Source: CBDCPI01 sp965220245 (GTDB lineage: Bacteria; Chloroflexota; Dehalococcoidia; Lucifugimonadales; UBA3495). Taken from it: a DNA stretch of 64,000 nucleotides. Shown here one piece after another: positions 58,097-64,000 of this stretch. The translations under genes were made by a program, and so were the position numbers. The DNA lies in assembly GCA_965220245.1 (NCBI GenBank), contig CBDCPI010000014.1, forward strand, positions 62,001 through 126,000, given 5' to 3'. The notes beneath the pieces are model-generated. The model ran no database searches and was not told where the DNA came from. It saw only the letters and a list, made by a program, of their open reading frames with translations. How positions within the stretch are numbered: the first letter of the stretch is position 1; the number at the start of each line of letters is the position of its first letter.

Positions 58097-59302
58097 ATGG
58101 CAGAGCAACTCACTCCGTCACAGCAGAAGTGGTTTGATATTGCCGCCGCCCACGCCGACGATTTCGCCACTAGGGCAGCGCGATACGACGCTGACAATAG
58201 CTTCCCTTTTGAGAACTTCGAGGCCATGAAGGGCTCCGGCTACACCAGTATGCCGATACCGGAACAGTTGGGTGGGGGCGGCGCCGACCTGATGGACATC
58301 TGCATTGCCCAAGAGAGGTTGGCCCGGGGCGACGGCGCCTCCGCGCTGGCGGTAAACATGCACTTGGGACTGCCTTGGATGATCACCGAGTTGCACAAGA
58401 CCGGCAACGAGTCGGTGGGTGGACTTCTGGAAAACATCGCCACCAACCGCCTGATTTCCTGCGGGTCTTTTACCGACCCGCAGGTGGACAGTTACAAAGG
58501 GATCAGCGGTCTGGGGTATACCACGGTTAAGGCGGTAAAAGAGAATGGCGGCTTCCGGATCAATGGCCGCCACGCTTTTGGCACCAACAGCCCGGTGGGC
58601 GACCTTTTCGCCAGCACCGCGGTCTACGACGATCCGGAAGAAGGGGAAGTGGGCCTGATTTTTATCATCCCCATTGATACGCCGGGGATTGTATGCCAGA
58701 ACGACTGGAACGTCATGGGAATGCGGTCCAGCGGCAGCCATAGCTGGGTGATCGACAACCTTTTCATTCCCGAGGACGAGGTGTTCCGCCATTCACTGTG
58801 GGAATGGGACCAGTTTGCGCGATTGTTATACGCTTGGCACGGTGGCACTTTCTCCAGCGTTTACCTCGGTATCGCTCGGGCGGCCCGCGACTTTGCCATC
58901 AACTTTACTAAAGAGCGGACTAACCTCCCTTTTACCCGTCCCGAGAGCTACTACCCGGGACATCAGTTTTTGGCGGCGGAAATGGACATCGGGTTGAAGG
59001 CGGCTTGGGCCTTCCAACGGGACCTAGCGGCGCAACTTGTCGATCCGGAGGCCAGGGAGGACCAGCACGTGGTTGACGCCGTGGCGATGCAGTACTTCTG
59101 TATGCGTACCGCCGTGGACGTGGTGAACAAGGCCATCGACATGGTGGGCGGCGCCGCTCTGGCCAAACGTCTTCCCTTGGAGCGCTACTACCGGGACGTC
59201 CGGGCTGGACCAATTCATCCTCTGGGCGGTTTTGACGCTTTGGAGGTAGTCGGGAAGCACGCTTTCGGAATCCCCCGGGACAGCGACCCCCGGTACGTAT
59301 AA
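58097..59302 (+). CDS. Acyl-CoA dehydrogenase family protein
   Basis: FAD enzyme of 401 residues. The start at ATG 58097 has AAGGAGGAG at ideal spacing; an upstream in-frame ATG at 58049 does not. Family parts are PIPEQLGGGGADLMDICIAQERLARGD, the mid-domain GFRINGRHAFGTNSPVGDLF and VMGMRSSGSHSWVIDNLFIPED, and the C-terminal helices DMVGGAALAKRLPLERYYRDVRAG. The exact substrate is unknown; some relatives are desulfurisation (DszC-like) or nitroalkane-type monooxygenases. Ends with two hairpins. Confidence 0.93.
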   Translation: MAEQLTPSQQKWFDIAAAHADDFATRAARYDADNSFPFENFEAMKGSGYTSMPIPEQLGGGGADLMDICIAQERLARGDGASALAVNMHLGLPWMITELHKTGNESVGGLLENIATNRLISCGSFTDPQVDSYKGISGLGYTTVKAVKENGGFRINGRHAFGTNSPVGDLFASTAVYDDPEEGEVGLIFIIPIDTPGIVCQNDWNVMGMRSSGSHSWVIDNLFIPEDEVFRHSLWEWDQFARLLYAWHGGTFSSVYLGIARAARDFAINFTKERTNLPFTRPESYYPGHQFLAAEMDIGLKAAWAFQRDLAAQLVDPEAREDQHVVDAVAMQYFCMRTAVDVVNKAIDMVGGAALAKRLPLERYYRDVRAGPIHPLGGFDALEVVGKHAFGIPRDSDPRYV

Positions 59303-59307
59303 CCGGC

Positions 59308-59357
59308 CAATAACCTCTCTGGTTATTGCAGCGGGTGGGTGAGTGTTTGCCCACCCG
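59308..59357 (+). terminator. Double hairpin terminator after the acyl-CoA dehydrogenase gene
   Basis: CAATAACC/GGTTATTG (59308-59329) is followed by CGGGTGGG/CCCACCCG (59332-59357) and TTGTGTTTGT. Confidence 0.55.
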
Positions 59358-59418
59358 TTGTGTTTGTAAGCAAGTCCGGCTCCTTCTCCTTGGGGGTAGT
59401 CCCAACAGTAGCAATCCC

Positions 59419-59593
59419 CGGGGCAATTGCATTTTGAACGGGCGTAGCCGTAGGCGCGGCAGCATGTCCCTGTCCAGTACCTACTATCAGGGCGCCCACA
59501 AGGGTTGCCCCTACATTTCGGCACCGCGACCATCGTAGGGGCGCCCCTTGTGGGCGCCTAGTGGTCGTGCCAAGTCAAAATGCGATTGCCCTG
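59419..59593. mobile_element. 175-bp non-autonomous element, CAGGGCAATCGCAT ends, copy 3
   Basis: The left end CGGGGCAATTGCATTTTGA pairs with TCAAAATGCGATTGCCCTG on the right (two mismatches). Inside lies a second inverted repeat, GGGCGCCCACAAGGG... and ...GGCGCCCCTTGTGGGCGCC (about 59490-59559). No clear target duplication remains. With the terminators before it, it accounts for the 376-bp gap. Confidence 0.7.
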
Positions 59594-59678
59594 GAACAGC
59601 CCCATCCAAAGTTGACCACTGCTATCCGGTGTTGTAGCGTGTAACTGTTTTCCGGTAGATATTTGAAGGGAGAAACGT

Positions 59679-59966
59679 ATGCCAGGCTATGTGTTAGGCG
59701 ACATCGAAATTACCGACCCGGAGGCCTACGAGGAATACCGTAAGCTGGTCCCGCCAACCGTTGCTAAATACGGAGGCAAATACATTCTGCGGGGCGCCTC
59801 CTACGAAAAGGTTGAGGGAGACTGGTCGCCAAAGCGGCTGGTATTGCTGGAATTCGAGAGCGTGGAACGGGCTAAAGAGTGGTACGATTCACCGGAATAC
59901 AGCGGACCCAAAGCGATACGGCACCAGGCGGCGACTTCCAACCTGCTGATAGTGGATGGGGGTTAA
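59679..59966 (+). CDS. DUF1330 family protein
   Basis: 95 residues with a dimeric alpha/beta barrel-like fold: YVLGDIEITDPEAYEEYRKLVPPTVAKYGGKYILRG, LVLLEFESVERAKEWYDSPEY. All stretches are characteristic of DUF1330. The function of the family is not established. AAGGGAGAAACGT precedes the ATG. Confidence 0.92.
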   Translation: MPGYVLGDIEITDPEAYEEYRKLVPPTVAKYGGKYILRGASYEKVEGDWSPKRLVLLEFESVERAKEWYDSPEYSGPKAIRHQAATSNLLIVDGG

Positions 59967-60010
59967 GGGACTAGCTTCTAAGGGTCCCTCTGGCACCGAC
60001 GAGACATTTA

Positions 60011-62341
60011 ATGGCTGGACAAGAACAAGCGGCGGCTTCTAACCTCAAGCGGTTGACCCTTGCAGTGGAAGGGATGACCTGTGCTGCTTGTGTTTTCCAC
60101 GTTGAGGGCGCCCTGAAGGGCGTGGCCGGTGTCGAGAGTGTGTCGGTAAACCTAGCCACCGAGAAAGCCACCGTGCAGTACGTGGCTGGGGTAGCCGGAC
60201 TGGAGGACTTTCAGAAGGCGGTAGCCAACGCTGGCTATCTGGTCGAGGGCGTCGAGGCTGACTTCCAGGGCAGCAAAGAAGAACTGGAGAGGCTGTCTCG
60301 AAGCAGGGAAATCCGGGCACTGCGGAACAAGCTGGTCTTGGGCACCGCCGGGGCTGTCCTTTTGTTTCTCGGTACGTTCGATGCCCTCCCGTGGGTAGAT
60401 AGCTTGATGGCGCGTGGGTTCTATCCCTTCCTTTTGTGGGGGCTGGCGACGCCGGTGCAGTTCTGGGCTGGCTGGACCTTCTACTCGTCCGGCCTCCCGA
60501 CGCTGCGCCACGGTGTGGCCAACATGCACACGCTGATTGCTCTTGGGACCAGCGTCGCCTACGGTTACAGCGCGGCTGTGGTGTTGTTGGATGCTGTCGC
60601 CCCCAGGGTGTTGACGGAGAATGGTATCCCCCGGGCGGTGTACTTCGATACGGCAGCTATTATCATTGCGCTCATCCTCTTGGGAAGGTACTTGGAAGCC
60701 AGAGCCAGAGGCCGCACCTCGGAGGCGATTCGGCGGCTGATTGGCCTTCGCCCCAACACGGCTAGAGTGTTGAGGGACCAGCAAGAGGTGGACATCCCGG
60801 TGGACGCGGTGGTCCCCGGCGATATTCTCTTGGTCCGGCCAGGGGAGCAGGTGCCGGTGGACGGTGAGGTGACCGACGGTTATTCGGCGGTGGACGAGTC
60901 GATGCTTACCGGCGAAAGTATGCCGGTGGACAAGCAGCCGGGGCACCCAGTCTACGGGGGTACGCTGAACCAATACGGCGCGTTCTATTTTCGGGCTGGC
61001 AACGTAGGTCAAGATACGGTGCTGGCCCGGATCATCCGGTTGGTGGAAGAGGCTCAAGGCTCCAAGCCAGCGGTCCAACGGTTGGCCGACCGGGTTGCTG
61101 CCGTGTTCGTGCCGGCGGTCCTTAGCATCGCCCTAGTGTGTTTCCTGGCTTGGATGTTCTTAGGCCCGGCCCCGGCGTTGACCTTCGCCACCCTGGTCTT
61201 CGTGGCGGTCTTAATAATTGCTTGCCCCTGCGCTCTGGGCCTAGCAACCCCCACAGCCATAATTGTGGGTACCGGCAAGGGGGCCGAGCATGGGGTGTTG
61301 ATTCGGGACGCTCAAGCCTTGGAGATAACCCATAAGGTAAACGCCGTGGTGCTCGACAAGACCGGCACCCTCACCACCGGCCGGCCGGTAGTGACCGATA
61401 TCGTTGCTGCGGGGATGCCGGAATCGGACCTACTTCGTTTGGCGGCGTCCGCCGAGAGGGGTTCGGAGCACCCGGTAGGGGAGGCGGTGCTGCGGGAAGC
61501 GGAATCCAGGGGGTTGGCCATTCCGCCGGTGTCGGAGTTCCGGGCCATTCCGGGTCAAGGCGTTGAGGCCGAGGTAAGCGGGACCTATGTCCGGGTGGGC
61601 AATCTGGCCCTGATGCAAGCCGGCCATGTAGACTTGGACGGCTTGGGCGGCCAAGCTGCGGCGCTGTCCGCTCAGGGAAAGACTCCGGTATTCTTGGCTG
61701 CCGGTAACTCGGTCCAGGGCATTATTGCGGTGGCCGATACCTTGAAACCGGGTTCCAAAGACGGAGTAGCCGGTCTGAAGGCGTTGGGTGTGGAAGTAGT
61801 AATGCTGACCGGAGACAATGCCCGCACTGCCGCCGCGGTTGCCGAAACCTTGGGCATAGACCGCGTGGAGGCCGAGGTGCTCCCCGAAGATAAGGTGGAG
61901 GTGGTCAAGCGGCTTCAATCGGAAGGTAAAACAGTGGCTATGGTCGGCGACGGTATCAACGATGCGCCGGCCTTGGTACAGGCCGACGTTGGCATGGCAA
62001 TGGGGACCGGCACGGACGTGGCGATGGAGTCGGCGGGGGTGACCCTCATGCGGGGCGACGTAGGGGCCGTGCTTACCGCATTCCGCTTGAGCCGCGAGAC
62101 CATCCGGACCATCAGGCAGAACCTTTTCTGGGCCTTCTTCTACAACGTATTGCTGATACCGGTAGCGGCAGGGGTCCTATTCCCGGTCTTCGAGGCTGCC
62201 GGGGGTGTTCCGGGTGGCTTGGAGTTCTTCTTCGGCGACCGGGGGTTCTTGAACCCGGTGCTAGCGGCCTTGGCCATGGCTTTCAGCTCGGTTACCGTGG
62301 TTTCCAACTCCCTGCGTTTACGCCGAATCAAGGTAGCTTAG
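60011..62341 (+). CDS. copA: Copper-translocating P-type ATPase
   Basis: Exports Cu+ across the membrane. 776 residues: an N-terminal heavy-metal domain with GMTCAAC (Cys24, Cys27), eight membrane helices, the actuator loop LTGES, the ion-binding CPC at 405-407 (IIACPCALGLATP), the phosphorylation site DKTGTLT (Asp449), SEHPVGEA, and MVGDGINDAPAL. The set is that of CopA-type P1B-1 pumps. The YHS-domain gene downstream fits a metal-handling pair. No copper-responsive regulator was seen nearby. Confidence 0.96.
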   Translation: MAGQEQAAASNLKRLTLAVEGMTCAACVFHVEGALKGVAGVESVSVNLATEKATVQYVAGVAGLEDFQKAVANAGYLVEGVEADFQGSKEELERLSRSREIRALRNKLVLGTAGAVLLFLGTFDALPWVDSLMARGFYPFLLWGLATPVQFWAGWTFYSSGLPTLRHGVANMHTLIALGTSVAYGYSAAVVLLDAVAPRVLTENGIPRAVYFDTAAIIIALILLGRYLEARARGRTSEAIRRLIGLRPNTARVLRDQQEVDIPVDAVVPGDILLVRPGEQVPVDGEVTDGYSAVDESMLTGESMPVDKQPGHPVYGGTLNQYGAFYFRAGNVGQDTVLARIIRLVEEAQGSKPAVQRLADRVAAVFVPAVLSIALVCFLAWMFLGPAPALTFATLVFVAVLIIACPCALGLATPTAIIVGTGKGAEHGVLIRDAQALEITHKVNAVVLDKTGTLTTGRPVVTDIVAAGMPESDLLRLAASAERGSEHPVGEAVLREAESRGLAIPPVSEFRAIPGQGVEAEVSGTYVRVGNLALMQAGHVDLDGLGGQAAALSAQGKTPVFLAAGNSVQGIIAVADTLKPGSKDGVAGLKALGVEVVMLTGDNARTAAAVAETLGIDRVEAEVLPEDKVEVVKRLQSEGKTVAMVGDGINDAPALVQADVGMAMGTGTDVAMESAGVTLMRGDVGAVLTAFRLSRETIRTIRQNLFWAFFYNVLLIPVAAGVLFPVFEAAGGVPGGLEFFFGDRGFLNPVLAALAMAFSSVTVVSNSLRLRRIKVA

Positions 62342-62379
62342 ATAAGGGCGGCTTAGCAGCAGGCGCCTATGGGTAAAAA

Positions 62380-62476
62380 GTAACTGTTCAGATTTGAGAG
62401 GAATCGGTCCTTCGACTCCGCTGCGCTCAGGATGAGTGGTTCCGTGTCAGTGCGCTCACCGAATCTGAACATTTAC
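62380..62476. mobile_element. 97-bp non-autonomous element (MITE), IS66-like ends, copy 2
   Basis: Ends GTAACTGTTCAGA (62380-62392) and TCTGAACATTTAC (62464-62476), one mismatch. The flanking 8-bp duplication is perfect: GGTAAAAA at 62372-62379 and 62477-62484. It has the same length as the copy at 591-687 and differs from it internally by scattered substitutions. It is inserted between copA and the YHS gene, 14 bases before the latter's ribosome site. Confidence 0.88.
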
Positions 62477-62503
62477 GGTAAAAACCCTCAGGAGGAGAGA
62501 GAC

Positions 62504-62764
62504 GTGGCGACAGCGATAGACCCGGTCTGCAAGATGAAGGTGGACACCGGAAATCCCCCTGGAGGACAGAGCGATTACCGGAGTTCCACTTACTACTTTT
62601 GCGCTCCGGGTTGCAAGGTTGCCTTCGACAACGACCCGGAAAAGTACCTGGCGCCCAATTGGCAGGGCATTCCTATGGAAATATCTACGAAGGAAACACC
62701 CACGAATCAAGCTACATCAAAACCCCGGTCACTTTTGTCCCGGCTACTGGGCAAGGGCGGTTAG
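62504..62764 (+). CDS. YHS domain protein
   Basis: 86 residues from the GTG at 62504, which follows GGAGGAGAG. The YHS domain is DPVCKMKVD...YRSSTYYFCAPGCKVAFDNDPEKYLAP, with cysteines for metal binding. The C-terminal tail is basic. YHS domains are often fused to or encoded beside copper ATPases. A reading frame from further upstream would run through the mini-transposon and is not real. Confidence 0.9.
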   Translation: MATAIDPVCKMKVDTGNPPGGQSDYRSSTYYFCAPGCKVAFDNDPEKYLAPNWQGIPMEISTKETPTNQATSKPRSLLSRLLGKGG

Positions 62765-62774
62765 TAGCTTCCGG

Positions 62775-64000
62775 CTAGGCGTTGGCGCCGTGGCAGCGCT
62801 TGTACTTCCTGCCGCTGCCACAGGGGCAGGGGGTGTTCCGGCCGACTTTTCCTGCCGCCCCCGGCGTCGCATCCCGGTTTTTGGGGTTGACGGCCTCCAT
62901 CGGGCTGGCGGGTTTGGCGGCGGCCGTTCGGCGGTTCCCGTTGCCCGGCGGCGGGTTCAAGCTGGCGTGGAACAGGGTGTGGACCACGTCGTACTGCATC
63001 CGCTGGGTCAATTCTTGGAACATCTTATGCCCCTCGGTGCGATACATTACCAAAGGGTCTCGTTGACCGTAGGCTTGCAGGCCGATGCCGGTGCGCAGGT
63101 TCTCCATGGTGGTGAGATGGTGTACCCAATGGGTGTCGATGGCCCGGAGCAGCAGAAGCCGCTCCAAGACCCGCATCTGCTCCTCACCCAGTTCGGCTTC
63201 CCGGGCGTCGTAGGCTGTTTCCGCATACTCCGACAGGATTTTGTGAATCTCCCCTTGGCTGTGCTGGTAAACTGCGTCTTCGTGGTCCAAGCTGTCGGGC
63301 AGCGGGCAGATACCAGTCAGCTCGTTAAGGAACCCGGCTACGTTCCAATCGTCGGCGTGGCGGTCGGGCAAGTATTTTTGGGCCAAGTCTAGAAATTCTT
63401 GCCGCACCATACCCACAACCCTGGACTTGAGGTGGTGGCCTTCGAGGATTTGGTGACGGTCGGTGTAGATGACTTCCCGCTGCTTGTTCAGCACGTCGTC
63501 GAATTCCAGTAAATGCTTGCGAATGTCGAAGTGGTAGCTTTCCACCTTAATTTGGGCGCCGCTGATGGACTTGGTTATCAAGCGGTTCTCGATGGGAGTG
63601 TCCTCGTCCAGTCCGGTCCAGCCCATAACCGTCTTGATGCGGTCGCCGCCGAAGCGCCGCATCAACTCGTCCTCTAGAGCAACGTAAAACTGGGAGCTTC
63701 CCGGATCGCCCTGCCTGCCGGAGCGGCCTCGTAGCTGGTTGTCGATCCGCCGGGCATCGTGGTGGTCCGTGCCGACGACGTGGAGACCGCCTAACTCGAC
63801 GACCTTGTCATGGTCCGCTTGCCAGTTTGGGTTGTTGATTTCGCCGCCGCCCAGAACAATGTCGGTGCCGCGGCCAGCCATGTTGGTCGACACGGTGACT
63901 GCGCCAAGGCGTCCTGCTTGGGCGACGATGGAGGCTTCGTGCTCGTGGTTCTTGGCGTTCAAGACTTGGTGGGCAACACCCCGCCGCCGCAACAGGTCGC
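62775..64000 (-). CDS. secA: Protein translocase subunit SecA, C-terminal part (5' end outside window)
   Basis: Motor ATPase of protein export. The in-window part covers the second helicase domain (VSTNMAGRGTDIVLGGG, GRSGRQGDPGSSQFYVALEDELMRRF), the helical wing and scaffold regions (HHLTTMENLRTGIGLQAYGQRDPL), and the C-terminal zinc finger CPCGSGRKYKRCHG that binds SecB/phospholipid. The frame stays open to the window edge. The insertion WQADHDKVVELGGLHVVGTDHHDARRIDNQL has the normal layout. Confidence 0.96.
   Translation of the reverse strand, partial: DLLRRRGVAHQVLNAKNHEHEASIVAQAGRLGAVTVSTNMAGRGTDIVLGGGEINNPNWQADHDKVVELGGLHVVGTDHHDARRIDNQLRGRSGRQGDPGSSQFYVALEDELMRRFGGDRIKTVMGWTGLDEDTPIENRLITKSISGAQIKVESYHFDIRKHLLEFDDVLNKQREVIYTDRHQILEGHHLKSRVVGMVRQEFLDLAQKYLPDRHADDWNVAGFLNELTGICPLPDSLDHEDAVYQHSQGEIHKILSEYAETAYDAREAELGEEQMRVLERLLLLRAIDTHWVHHLTTMENLRTGIGLQAYGQRDPLVMYRTEGHKMFQELTQRMQYDVVHTLFHASLNPPPGNGNRRTAAAKPASPMEAVNPKNRDATPGAAGKVGRNTPCPCGSGRKYKRCHGANA

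Noticed and set aside
62432..62503. Longer N-terminus for the YHS protein
   Set aside because: The extra codons come from the inserted 97-bp element. A strong ribosome site precedes the GTG at 62504.

Overview
The window is about 64 kb of GC-rich bacterial chromosome, densely packed with single genes and short operons on both strands. The gene mix suggests Chloroflexota, most likely the SAR202/Dehalococcoidia side. It includes luciferase-like flavin oxidoreductases, CaiB/BaiF CoA-transferase, amidases, acetamidase/formamidase, a BKACE enzyme, an HpcH-type aldolase, dienelactone hydrolase, PPOX/F420-type oxidoreductase and a membrane pyrophosphatase. This placement is inferred from family content only; no rRNA or tRNA gene was seen that could confirm it.

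Layout. 1-14 kb: housekeeping and genome care (thpR end, alkA-like glycosylase, ffh, ABC exporter, SbcC-like ATPase, GNAT, PPOX, mutM, ileS, tenA). 14-25 kb: HMG-CoA-lyase-like enzyme behind a strong promoter, PIG-L deacetylase, AIM24-family protein, amidase, a six-Asp-box propeller, a frameshifted GxxExxY gene, comF, nudix, a membrane protein and ribokinase. 25.1-26.3 kb: an IS630-family element with a frameshifted transposase. 26.5-38.6 kb: catabolic block (CoA-transferase, SbcD-like phosphoesterase, formamidase, duplicated coiled-coil membrane proteins, and an operon of cyclase, dienelactone hydrolase, LLM oxidoreductase and MFS exporter, then a flavin halogenase-like protein and a second LLM oxidoreductase). 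38.7-41.0 kb: an accessory island with a mini-transposon, a GMC-oxidoreductase remnant and a convergent restriction-modification-like pair. 41.3-50.2 kb: membrane pyrophosphatase, split phosphodiesterase, GT20 glycosyltransferase, HAD hydrolase, an amidase with a small GatC/AtzG-like partner, and a CPBP protease. 50.3-54.6 kb: Uma2 nuclease, then trpA-aroH-aroF and an aldolase. 55-64 kb: GNAT plus kinase-like pair, BKACE, MoaD-like protein, acyl-CoA dehydrogenase, DUF1330, copper ATPase with YHS protein, and the 3' part of secA.

The most striking signal beyond the genes is a population of short non-coding mobile elements with readable insertion scars. Two 97-bp elements have GTAA ends and perfect 8-bp target duplications (IS66-like). 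Three elements have GAGGGTGT-type ends and TTA/TAA duplications (IS5/IS1031-like). Three have CAGGGCAATCGCAT-type ends, and one more has a perfect 10-bp duplication. There is also a separate family of hairpin repeats of about 70 bp with four copies. Several sit exactly in gene control regions (upstream of ffh, upstream of the YHS gene, and at the aroF stop codon). Among the proteins, the isoleucyl-tRNA synthetase with a swapped GxHH signature and the convergent restriction-modification-like pair deserve most attention.
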